From the NCBI GenBank assembly GCA_007922195.1, contig ML682233.1, forward strand, positions 198,749 through 262,748: 64,000 bases of DNA. The letters are read 5' to 3'. Positions 1 through 8,859 of the stretch are shown here, in pieces. A model generated the notes under the pieces. The model was not told the origin of the DNA, ran no database searches, and saw nothing but the letters and a program-made list of their open reading frames with translations. The stretch is from Podocnemis expansa. Taxonomy: Eukaryota; Chordata; Testudines; Podocnemididae. The position numbers and the translations under genes are program-made. The first letter of the stretch is position 1; each line of letters begins with the position of its first letter.

Positions 1-1040
1 TGCCAGGGCGTGGCAGGCCTTGTCTCTGGTGGTTCATTGCTTTCCTCAGGGGGGGGCTCGGGGCACCCATCGGATGGGCGTTTGGCCCGTGGGTTTCCTC
101 TGTCCTGGCGCCCGTGGGTCTCATCGCTCGGGTGGCGGGTCGGGGGCACTGGCAGTGTTCCGTGGGCCCCGTCTGAGTTTGATGTTCGGGGGGTGTTGGC
201 ACCTTGTTGGTGGTTGGGCTCGGGAGCTCTGGGCTCAGGTCTGAGGGCTGCCAGCCAGGGCCCCGTGGAGTCGCTGGGCCGCCTGTGACCGGGTTCCTTA
301 CGGGCGGGCTCCTGTGTGACCGGCGGGGGCCTGGACGCGGGGACCCAGGTGGTCAGTGCGCGTGTCGCGACTGGTGTCGGCTCTCCGGCCACAGCGTCGC
401 GGCTTGCTGGTGCAGGGGGGGGCCTCGCCTTGGTAGGTGGATGGGGCGTGCCCCTCTTCCCTGGATCTGGTGCGGGCCGTGGGGATGTGCCGGCTGGCGG
501 AGGGGTGACAGGTGGGCTGGCGACCGGAGGCAGGTGTGGAGGGGCTGCCCCGGGAGGGGCGAGCCGCTTCTTGCAGCGGTTTTGGTGCCTCTTGCACTGC
601 TTCTGCGTCGCTATGGCCTTGCTGCAGCTCGCACATCTGAAGGCCACCTTCTTGTTGTGGATGTTCCTCAGGTGTCTCGTGGTGCCGCCCAGGAGGTGGA
701 AGTGGCGGGTCGGGAAGCAGAGGGGGCAGCGCAGGGTCTCTTCGGTGAGCGGGTAGCTGAAGTATATGAAGTCCCCTTCTTCTCCCTGGGGGGCCTGTGC
801 CGGGCGGGCTCCGGTCTCGCTGGCGGCTCCAGGGGAGGAGCCGGGGGACCCCGGGAGCATCTCGGGGGGCGAGGGTGGGTCTGGTGGGTCGTCGGAGTTC
901 ATCGCGGCAGCGTTTCGGCGGAGGTGTTCCAGGACGGCGGCGACCCTGGTCTCGATATCTCCTGTGCCCACCCCCGGGGGGCCGGGCTGCATCACGGCAG
1001 GCCTGTGGGGTCCGGTGGCCGCGGGCGGGGAGGCGGCGTG
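1..1040 (-). CDS. N-terminal part of a zinc finger retrotransposon protein (partial, open at window edge)
   Basis: On the minus strand an uninterrupted frame reads from about 1040 down to base 1. It opens with an acidic, proline-rich segment and a short helical stretch (VAAVLEHLRRN). At about 655-735 comes a C2H2 finger (CPLC ... H-x-x-x-x-H), immediately followed at about 575-650 by a second C-x2-C ... H-x-x-x-x-C finger (RCASC ... HQNRC). The remaining 190 or so codons are rich in Pro, Arg, Thr and Ala with no stop. Paired N-terminal fingers before a disordered linker fit the DNA-binding head of R2-clade retrotransposon proteins, which recognise the target site. The start codon is not assigned because the upstream frame is uncertain. 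No catalytic domain is visible. Confidence 0.5.
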
Positions 1041-2054
1041 GATCTCGTCCGGTGGGGTGGGCGTACAGGTCGCTGCGGCTGGAGCTGAGGGGGATCCAGG
1101 CGGGGGGGGCGAGCCTACCCCTGCAGCCAGCTCCCTGGAGTCGGCCGTCCCTCCATCGGACCTCGTGGGGCTGTTCCGTCGGTCAGTGGGCTTCCAGGGG
1201 GGGGCGGCAGCCGGGTGCCCGGCGTTGGGTACCTGGTCGGCCCCGGGAGCGGCCTCGGTGGGGCTGGTCCTGTTCCCAGAGCGCCCCGGGGGGGATGTTC
1301 CCCCGGGGTCGGGGGCCGAGGCCCCTATGCCTGCCGTCTGATGAGCAGTGGACATGGCCAAGGTCTGGAGTGCCACCTCTAGGGTTGCGAGAGAGTCTTC
1401 AGGAGGGGACCTTTCCATGGTGGCATCATCTGGGGCAGGAGCTGGAACAGGAGCCAGGGGGATGAGCTGTGGTGGAACCGAGGAAGCGAGGGAGGCGACA
1501 GCGGCTCTCAGGAGGGCAGAGGATGGGGGTGAGGCCCAGATGTCATCTGGGGCCACCTCGCAGCAGGAGGAGGTGGGTGCTGAGGTTCCCGGCGAGGCTG
1601 GAGGGGTGGTGAGCATCCATAATATCTGTAGGATCCCAAGCACCCGCTGGCTGAGGTGGAGCGGGAGTGCTCGCGGGATCACAGCTGGCTGGTTCACCAG
1701 GAGAGGAAGTCAGCACAGGTAGTGCAGGAGCAGTCCCCTGGGTAACACGAGCCGCTGAGGAGAGTCGGGGCACGTCGGAGGGCGGTGGGGGGGGTCCGTC
1801 GTCGAGGGGCTGCAGCATGGGGGGGTGTGGGGGCGAGCCTCTCGGAGGAATCCCTAGCAGAGCGGAGCAAAGCAGCCCGAAGGGCAGCAGCTCGAGTGGT
1901 CCTTTGCAGCGGGGCAACCCTCTCTGCCTGTCCCAGAGAGAACCCGTGATCCATAGCAGCAGTCGTTGAGGTGATCCCAAATGTCCTGGGAGTGATGTTC
2001 AGGTCCTCTTTACGTAGTTATCTGCCTCAGCATAATATCTGAGTTTAAATAAAC
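1..2054 (-). mobile_element. 5' part of a U2-inserted non-LTR retrotransposon (Utopia-like), continues off the left edge
   Basis: The GC-rich sequence begins where U2 snRNA similarity stops and runs on the same strand to the window edge. A frame open from at least 1040 to base 1 encodes N-terminal zinc fingers followed by a proline-rich linker, as in R2/NeSL/Utopia-type single-ORF elements. Established knowledge: Utopia elements insert into U2 snRNA genes and, as I recall, have been reported from reptiles. The reverse transcriptase and endonuclease would lie outside the window, so the family call rests on the insertion site and the fingers. Between about 1080 and 1990 I could not follow one uninterrupted frame, so this copy may carry frameshifts. 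Alternative: another U2-targeting element or an unrelated chimera. Confidence 0.55.
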
Positions 2055-2132
2055 TCACACATTAAACTGATAAGAACAGATACCGATAAGATACAGATAC
2101 ACTTGATCTTAACCAAAAGGCCGAGAAGCGAT
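2055..2132 (-). pseudogene. U2 snRNA gene, 5' fragment (interrupted)
   Basis: Read from 2132 leftwards, the sequence begins ATCGCTTCTCGGCCTTTTGG and continues AAGATCAAGTGTA, then TATCTGTTCTTATCAGTTTA, the conserved 5' end of U2 including the branch-point recognition region. Differences from the vertebrate consensus are a C-to-T change near nt 21 (GGTTAAG for GGCTAAG) and about 14 extra bases near nt 35. Similarity fades after TTTAAT (about U2 nt 57), where the GC-rich element begins. The remaining 130 or so nt of U2 are absent here and may lie beyond the left edge past the insertion. With the Sm site missing, this copy cannot give a normal U2 snRNA. Confidence 0.8.
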
Positions 2133-2174
2133 AACTCCAGCTTCCAAAAACTTCGAGGCCCTCCTTTTTCTATA

Positions 2175-2194
2175 TCTATGTAGCTCACGGTGAG
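2175..2194 (-). promoter_or_regulatory. Proximal sequence element (PSE) of the U2 gene
   Basis: On the minus strand the sequence reads CTCACCGTGAGCTACATAG, 43-62 bp upstream of the U2 start at 2132. Vertebrate snRNA PSEs sit at about -40 to -60, begin with a similar CTCACC motif and bind SNAPc. Spacing and sequence both fit; the assignment is by eye. Confidence 0.6.
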
Positions 2195-2391
2195 AGCGGG
2201 CTGCCCAGGCCCCCCCCGCCGTCCTATCTGCCCGAATAAAACTCTGATCGCTGCGGCACCGAGTGCCCCTCCCTACCCCCGAATCGTGCCAGCCTTAGGA
2301 AGTGGAAGCGGTGCCTCTGTGGGCAGATTGCCGCTCAGAGACGGATTTCAGTTCCTCGCTCCGCTTTCTCCGGTGCTCCTACTTTGCATGA

Positions 2392-2410
2392 GCCCGCCCC
2401 CTCCCGGTGA
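2392..2410 (-). promoter_or_regulatory. Distal sequence element: octamer-like motif beside a GC box
   Basis: On the minus strand GGGGCGGG is followed within 3 bp by ATGCAAAG (octamer with one change). This lies about 260 bp upstream of the U2 start. A paired octamer and Sp1 site is the known layout of vertebrate U2 enhancers at about -220 to -250. It indicates that the interrupted U2 copy once had a complete promoter. Confidence 0.55.
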
Positions 2411-2847
2411 CACAACGCGCCCTCTAGCTTCTGAGCGGGGCAGGCGCAGCTGGGCGCAGGGCTCTGCCAGCTGCGGCTACAGAGGGTCTTGGGCGGCCCC
2501 CTTGCAGCTCCTGCCACCCGGGGACCCCCTTTTGGGGCTGGGCTCCCCCACACCAGGAGGCTAAACCCATTGCAGCTATAAAAGCTCCTTTTACTGCTCA
2601 GGAAGAGAAGGTTAAAAAAAAAAAAACCCTCAAACAGCCCAGTTAGGGAGCAGGGGGTCTTCCCCCAGCAGCTGAAGATGAGAGATGGTCACATTGAGAC
2701 AGCCTGCAAACAGAGCTCTGCAGAAACTTGTCCTTCGCATTGCCAGCTCGGGTGTCCCCTGAATGTGGAGCAAATTTTTGCCATGCTGCCGAGGTAGATG
2801 AGCTCGTAAACTGGTTTTTAAACTGGTGGCTGTAGGTTCAAGAAAAA
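2411..2847. other. No gene recognised upstream of U2
   Basis: This is mixed-composition sequence with a short poly-A tract near 2613. I see no conserved coding frame or repeat I can name. Confidence 0.4.
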
Positions 2848-2932
2848 AAAAAACAATGAGTCGTGTGGCACTTTAAGACAGATTTATTTTTCGCATAAGC
2901 TTTCGTGGGAGAAAATACCGCTTCGTCAGGTT
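2848..2932 (-). repeat. Foldback-family retroelement fragment
   Basis: Contains GTGTGGCACTTTAAGAC, then TTTATTTTTCGCATAAGC and CTTTCGTGGGAGA, the core of the foldback family described at 40310-40720. Only one arm is present and it is diverged. Confidence 0.5.
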
Positions 2933-3188
2933 CAAGATCTGTAACAGGTATTTTTTAGTTTCTGGCCCTTGCTCCCTAAAAAAGCGGCTAAATTCAGGGG
3001 GCAGCAAAATAAAGGGTTACTCCTAAAATGAAGGCAAATAAAGTCTACCATAAATAAAATTACTAACAGCGACCGTTTAAGCAAAACCTTTAAGGGGCAA
3101 GTTTGAACTGCACCGAAACAACTGCGGCCTTTTTTTAAAAAAATGGGCTGCTGTGGAAAATGCAAAATGGGAAGTGAGTTAACTGTTT

Positions 3189-3214
3189 TCTTTCTTTCTT
3201 TCTCTTTCTCTTTC
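3189..3214 (+). repeat. Pyrimidine microsatellite (CTTT)n
   Basis: TTTC/CTTT units run for about 26 bp just upstream of the unit 1 header. The other headers lack it or have short forms. Confidence 0.7.
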
Positions 3215-3589
3215 CACTTTTACGTCCTTTTCAAGGTTCTATTCGAAAAGTTAGTTGTTTAACTTTAGTCTCATGAAAAACTTTCATGACAAAAAAATCC
3301 ACTTCTTGGGAAGAGAAAACATTTTGGTAATTTTATCAATTTTAAAATGGTTGAAAAACACATGATGTCGCGCACTTTTCATGCTGCACTCCTGAATCAG
3401 TCCCCATCTTCCATGCCATAACATGGTAAGGACAATTCTATTAAAAGGTGAGAGATTTAGACGATCTGAAGAGAAACCAGAGTATTTTTCGACATTTTCT
3501 CCCCGTCCTCCAATGTCCCCGTCCTCCTTTCCCTGCTTTGGCATCTGCCAGGCCTGCCCAGAAGCAGGCGGGGTCGCGGGATTGTCCCT

Positions 3590-3852
3590 GAGCCCGGAAT
3601 GCGGTTTCTCATTGGTGGAGAGAGGGTGGGCGTGGCCGGCTAGACTCAGAGACAGGGCTGCCGAATTTCCCGGAGTGCCTGTCTCTGATTGGCTGGGAAC
3701 AGAGCAGAGCTGAGCTGCGATTGGCTGGAATGGATCCTTTCTCCTTCCCGGCTGGTGCAGGGCTCCGCGCTCTTTCTGCAGCATCCGCCCGGGCGCCTGG
3801 GCAGAGAAGAGCCGGATCATCCCCCGTCCGCAGCAGGGTCTGGGGGGCTAAG
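3590..3852 (+). promoter_or_regulatory. Unit 1 header: promoter and probable 5' non-coding exon
   Basis: Three inverted CCAAT motifs (ATTGG at about 3611, 3688 and 3720) precede a GC-rich stretch ending GGGGGGCTAAG followed by GTGGGA, a plausible splice donor at 3852/3853. The same block recurs in front of units 2, 3, 4 and 5. By position and repetition it is the promoter and first untranslated exon of a KRAB zinc finger gene. The transcription start is not proven. Confidence 0.5.
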
Positions 3853-4108
3853 GTGGGACCCGGGTCTGTAGGGCGGATAGGAGAGGCTGGGGGAGAGCTG
3901 GAGAGAGTCTGGGATGGGGGGTCCTGGGGGCTGTGCTATGGGGCGGGAGCATCTAGGGAGGAGGAAAGGAGGGGATGGGGGGATGCTGGGGAATGAGGCA
4001 GTGGGGGGCCCTATGGGGCTGGGGGACAAGGGTGGGGGGAAGCTCTGAGTGGTCAGGCCAGAGCAGGGAAGAGGATTTGGCAGGGGGAGGGAGGAGACAG
4101 AGGCTGGG

Positions 4109-4114
4109 TATAAA
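4109..4114 (+). promoter_or_regulatory. Conserved TATAAA in unit 1 header
   Basis: TATAAA followed by GGGGGAGGG occurs at the matching place in all five headers (4109, 18888, 30863, 41829, 52377). It lies about 250 bp downstream of the putative first exon. It may be a second promoter or simply inherited repeat sequence. Confidence 0.3.
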
Positions 4115-4182
4115 GGGGGAGGGAGAGAGGATGGTGCCTCTTCCACCCCATGGGGTAGGATGTAGGGGGTGGGGGGCTGCAG

Positions 4183-4292
4183 CCAGTATTATATATCCAC
4201 ATCTGCAGATACAACACGGATATCCACGGACATCTTCCTGCAGATGCAGATCAGATATGGATCCACAGATTTGTATCCGTGCCAGGCTCTAG
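4183..4292 (+). repeat. ATCCGC-rich MITE-like repeat, unit 1 copy
   Basis: Alternating ATCC/GGAT and CTGCAGAT words end in GGCTCTAG. In better copies (20826-21093) both ends carry AGAGCCCTGC and its complement, which suggests terminal inverted repeats. It sits at the same place in every unit, so it predates the tandem duplication. Confidence 0.5.
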
Positions 4293-4903
4293 TTCAGAGA
4301 ACAGCCCCAACCCAACCCCACCCCATTGTAAGCTCACAGCACAGAGTGTAACACGCACCCCCCCCAGAAATCTTTCTCTGTGCTAGGCCCGGTGCACAAA
4401 AACATAATCTCAAGGAGCCCCCAGCCCCCACTTCTTTTAACTCCTGCCAGCTCCCACCCCACTGAGCCCACCACCCGAGGGCCAAGCCTACATTTGCAGC
4501 TTCCATCATGGTTCTGACATGGGGCAGATGAGTGCCAGTGCTGTCTCCCAGCTGCCCTGGGGTGGGCTCTGTCTGTAAAACAGGGGGCAGGGATCTAGGG
4601 GTGATACTGTAGGGTTTGCTCTGCTAAATTATCCCCCTGCCCATACCCAAGCAAGCTGCCTGTCCCGTCCCCCCCAGCCTGGGACTGGCTCTCATGGGGC
4701 AGCCTCACTCCCTCAGTGGCTCCTTTCTGCAGCTAACAGGAGGAGAGCAAAGGACCACTTTGAAAGATACCCCCCGGCATGGTTTTGGCCCCATGGTCAT
4801 TGGTTGGATATCACTGGGCTAGGACACAGCACCACTCAGCCATGGCTTCTGCTACACACCCTCCCCTCCACCCCTCAGGGTGTGTGCTCCTTCTTCTTGC
4901 TGA

Positions 4904-5350
4904 TGTTATGGAAATTATTAATTTCCATAGTAAGGTAGAAAAGTGTAGAGATCTCCATACTAAATATAAATCCAAAATGGGGTTAGTACTGACAACAATG
5001 TAGAATAGAGAAGTAGATCATAGTGAAACTAACAGTTTCGAAAAGAGGAACAAAAGAGAATGAAAAACAAGTGTAAGGTACAACCACATAAGGATAAAAA
5101 TTAAGGGAACCTTCCAGGAACCATAGTGACTTTAGGGAAGTTAATAATGGTGTGATATAAAGCAAGATGTTTGTTACACTGTATATAAGCTTGTGTGATG
5201 CATAAGGGGGTTGGGAAGCTTGCTGATTCCTAAAGGGCTCTGTAACCTTTCCCTTCTTGTACAAGAATAAAGCTGCTTGACCGCTGCTCTTGGTGTCTGG
5301 TACTGATTGACTCACCTAGGCAGCCTAAGGGGGATTTTACTCCCATGACA
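4904..5350 (+). repeat. 5' LTR of the endogenous retrovirus
   Basis: The 447-bp block opens TGTTATGG and closes CCATGACA, a near-perfect short inverted repeat as expected of LTR ends. It holds a TATA-like TGTATATAAG near 5178 and a polyadenylation signal AATAAA at 5266-5271. No matching 3' LTR was found before 8640. Confidence 0.75.
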
Positions 5351-5355
5351 ATTTT

Positions 5356-5373
5356 TGGCACCCCAGATGGGAC
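5356..5373 (+). other. Retroviral primer-binding-like site
   Basis: TGGCACCCCAGATGGGAC begins 5 bp after the LTR end, where a sequence complementary to a tRNA 3' end (TGG...) is expected. I could not assign the tRNA with confidence. Confidence 0.5.
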
Positions 5374-6196
5374 CCTAGGTCTCACCACTTTTGGGGATTC
5401 AGCTGGAAAGGGAAATGCGCTAGCTGGCAAATATTCCCCTTTGTTGCTTTTCCCATCTGTCTGGATCTCCAGGTGGAGAGGTAAGGAGTCCTTTTTATTC
5501 GACGGTCAACTTTTGATTATGGTACCTGAGCTTTCTGTAATGCTAACTTTAAGTATGATTGTTGCATGTTGCATTATGTATTACTTTGATTTTCTGGCTC
5601 TGCATAATTGCTATTAACTGGATTACAGAGTGAAAAATTAATAAGAGAGAAACTCTCCTTGGTGTGAATTGGTGAGTAAGTAATTTGTTGTTTATAAGTT
5701 ATAGTTATAGGAGATATACCCTTGACTCTGTTTCCGGTCTATATTGTCCGAACCCTGTTCTTGTGGCTAGGCTCCCTAGTGGGGTGAGAGGGACTGGGCT
5801 GGTGTCTTCGAGTCGCCAGACTATCTGTAGTCTAGGGTGTAACCAAGATAGCTGAGATCTCCTTAAGGGAGCGAGGCTTAAGGTAACCCTATGATATAGC
5901 TGAGAGGCTTGTGGCACCCTATCAGGCAGAGGGATCTGGCAGAGCCCCAGGGTATGATTCCCTAGGAGCCAGGATATTTTCTTAAAGTCCTGGTGTTTGA
6001 GTCCCTGGGCAGGGTATTTTGTTAAAATCCCGGGGTTCGAGTGCCTAGGCAGGGTATTTTGTTCCTCACTAGGAAAAGTCAATAGGGGATGGGGACCGGA
6101 CAATCTAGCCCTGATCCTGGTAGCCCTCTGGGCTACATGTTAATACATTGGAAGGAATTGCCTGGATCCAAGGGTCTATCAGGAAAGTGATTAAAT
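5374..6196 (+). other. Retroviral leader region
   Basis: Non-coding sequence between the primer-binding-like site and the gag-like frame. A GGTAAGGAG motif near 5480 could be the viral splice donor. No conserved frame was found. Confidence 0.4.
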
Positions 6197-6532
6197 TTGT
6201 TGTGTATAAAGGAATGGCCTAATTTCACCAAGGATAGTTTAATGCTTCAATGGCCTACAGAAGAGTCTTTTAAGAAAGACACACTGCAGTATCTCTGCAA
6301 TTTTTTGGATATTAAGAAACCAGAGCAAATGGGTTATTGGTATTTGTGGTTTAATGAAGCCTGTAAGTGCACCACCAAGAGTAAAATAGAAGCTCTTAAA
6401 TCTACCATTAAGGATTTGGAGTTGCAACTAAGCTCGGCTAAGCCTGCTCTTGCTCTGCCAGTCTCTAATGTTTGTTCTTCCGTTAGTTTGTCTGTCCCTC
6501 CAGTTTATACCGCGCGTGAGGACATTGAGTGA
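6197..6532 (+). pseudogene. gag-like fragment of the endogenous retrovirus
   Basis: A 111-codon frame follows the leader. Its N-terminal half is rich in Trp, Asp and Phe with LQYLCNFL and YWYLWF motifs, resembling retroviral matrix domains. A short coiled-coil-like stretch and a Pro/Ser-rich tail follow. It stops after 336 bp, far shorter than a gag gene, and no capsid or nucleocapsid is visible. Assignment rests on position and general resemblance. Confidence 0.45.
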
Positions 6533-8039
6533 ATTCCTCCCATAACAGTAGGTTGTTAAAGCTCTCTGATCATGTTTAAATAAGAGGTTCCTGGTTCTGT
6601 TTTTAGTTGACTCTGATAGGAGCAGAGCTTCCTGGTTAAAAATTCCTGATTTTTGTGTTTAATTTTTGGTGTGCATGAGAGATGAATGCGGATTGGGTTC
6701 CATTTGGATTTCCCTCCGCTGATCAGAGCTGGCCATTCGTTGCTTCAGCCACCCCAAGCCCACTGCGAGCTTGATGGTGGTGAGCAGTGGTGTCTTGAAA
6801 GCAAGGGGAGCAGCGAGTGGTTCATGCTCCAGCAAAAAGTGCATGCTGTAATTGTGAAGCGAGTGGTCTAAGAATAATGGGGATAGGCAGAACTAAAATT
6901 GCTTCCCCCCTTTGGTTACTCCAGGGTACTATATGTATACCTATTATGGGCCTGATTTTTGTTTGTTTTTATTTAAATAGAGTTGGTATACCAAAAAATA
7001 ATCATTTAAAGCCGTTTCTTATAAAAAAAAGTTTAAAAGGGCAGAACCCCACAAAACAGTAAAATAGTATTTTAATTGGTATTAAACAAACAAACAAACA
7101 AACACCTCCTTGCTGGCTATTCCCTTGGAACCTGTCCAGCAGAGAGCCAGCAAGAAAGAGGGGGTTGTGGTAATAATCCACCCTTGCTGCCTTCCACAAA
7201 ACCACCACCCCACCATGTCTCAAGTGAAAGTTTGGGCCCTGATAGCGTCAAACGGGAACCCTAAAATGTGCAATAAAAATGTGTAAAATTCCAGCAATAA
7301 TGGTAAGGGGGTGGAAGAAAAAAGAAGCTGAGCCAGGGGATCGTCCTGCAAAGGACATCTGACCCCTAGTTAAAAATGAAGCTAAAGGATTATCTGGCAT
7401 GGCCCCTCAACAGGTACAGATCGTGCAGTCTGGTTATGCTGGGACTGCAAATTAATGTAATTAATGTAAATATTAATATTTCTGTAATCTTGGTTAAATT
7501 TTGTAAAGTAAGCAGTTGGTTTTAGGCAAGTAATTTATAAAAGTAGTAAAAAGCATCTGTTGTTCCCTTCACCCCAGGGTAAAAAAAAAAAAAGCATTAA
7601 GTAATACACACCATCCTGGGGGTAAAATAGAAATGGGAATAAACCTTTGGCAATTTGATAATGTTAAGGCACTAAGCAGCCCTTCATGTAAAAGAAATTA
7701 AGTTGTAAATTAACAGGCTTTCCTTTGAGAGACTTGATCTAAAATTAAAAGAAACTATAGCAAATGTAATAGGCACTAAATTATATTGGGTAAAATGATA
7801 AAGCCTGTAGCATGTTACAATGATAGCTATAAGTTTAATTTGTATAATATTAAATACTACAAATAAGCTGCAAATGGTAGGTTAGCTAAATTTTGCAGTG
7901 CTAATTGTGGCCACTAACTCCCCAGAGTCCCAAAAATAGTTTGCTCAGCTTCAAAAGGGGTTTTCCCTCTTATCCCTGTCCCCCTTACCTTAGATATGTG
8001 AGAAAATAGTGTAGTTAAGAACATCTCAATAGATGACTC
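6533..8039 (+). other. AT-rich interior of the retroviral remnant, no gene recognised
   Basis: AT-rich sequence with many stops in all frames and poly-A runs near 7579. No protease, reverse transcriptase or integrase motif was found, so it is probably deleted or very decayed retroviral sequence. Confidence 0.4.
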
Positions 8040-8634
8040 GAGCCCACAGGATTTGGCGCTCCCTGAGGAAAAGTATATGGCACGCCTTTGTGTAGGAAGG
8101 CACGGCTCCTCCCAGTCCGATATTCATCTACTGCTTTAGATTTAGCAGACTATGAATACTGCCAATACACCTTACATCACCCCACTGCTCCAGATATTAA
8201 TCTTACTATAACTTTTCAAAACTATTAAACTAGAAAGGAAGAGAAAATTTCCCCTAAACAGAGAGCAATATAAAAGGGCCTCCTCTTGGGCCCGTAAGTC
8301 TCATTTGTCATGGAAACTAGACTTATCTCCTTGGCAAATTGGGAATTCTCTGATATCTACTGCCTTTGGTGTACAGTGCAATAAAACCCCAAATAATGGT
8401 AAATGGAAAAACATCTTGTTGCATTTAGTAGTCAAAACACATATTGACGCTGGGACTACCACTGTCTGCCATCAGAATAAAGGCATTTGGTGGGCCTGTG
8501 GCCACTGGCCTGGGAAGACCTTACCGCCTCGCTGGAGTGGCTGCTGCACGCTTGCTTATTTATGGCCAGGCAGCATTCATCCTCTTCCTCTTTCCGCTAT
8601 GAGCTATGTCTTTTTTTCTTACTCTAAACTCAGG
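8040..8634 (+). pseudogene. env-like fragments of the endogenous retrovirus
   Basis: A frame at 8305-8676 has a WWACGHWP motif followed by LPPRWSGCC and LAYLWPG. This W-x-C-G ... LP-x-W-x-G-x-C pattern is seen in surface subunits of several retroviral envelopes. Upstream (8040-8230) another frame resembles envelope surface sequence but is interrupted. The transmembrane subunit is absent; unit sequence resumes at about 8635. It is not functional as it stands. Confidence 0.5.
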
Positions 8635-8732
8635 CTGTCCCAGAGCTTCTGTTCCTTTGGCCTTTCTACCCCGTGACTAGTGGGATTGTGGCTGGGGCAG
8701 GAGATGCTGAGCGGAGAGTTCTGTTGTTGCAG

Positions 8733-8859
8733 ATGCGGGTGACCTTCGAGGAGGTGGCTGTGTATTTCACCCAGGCAGAGGGGGCTCTGCTGGACCCTGC
8801 CCAGCGAGCTCTCTACGAGGCCGTCATGCGAGAGAATTATGAGAATGTGACTGCACTAG
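8733..8859 (+). CDS. Unit 1 KRAB-A exon
   Basis: The 127-bp exon is exactly the standard KRAB-A length. The acceptor is TTGTTGCAG and the donor GTAAGG. It encodes [20 protein letters not shown] and continues to VMRENYENV. It differs from the other units at LYEAV (others LYRDV or LYGDV). Confidence 0.85.

Larger units (their letters stand above)
4904..8634 (+). mobile_element. Degraded endogenous retrovirus with one recognisable LTR
   Basis: A 5' LTR, a primer-binding-like site, a leader, a gag-like fragment and env-like fragments occur in retroviral order. No pol domain and no 3' LTR were recognised, so the copy is heavily deleted. The sequence either side matches unit 2 at about 19998 and 21630. 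The element therefore replaces roughly 1.6 kb of ancestral unit sequence that included the small ATG exon. Confidence 0.7.

Noticed and set aside
204..1465. Long plus-strand frames in the GC-rich left region
   Set aside because: They are antisense to the finger-coding minus frame, low in complexity and lack any motif. GC-rich sequence has few stops.
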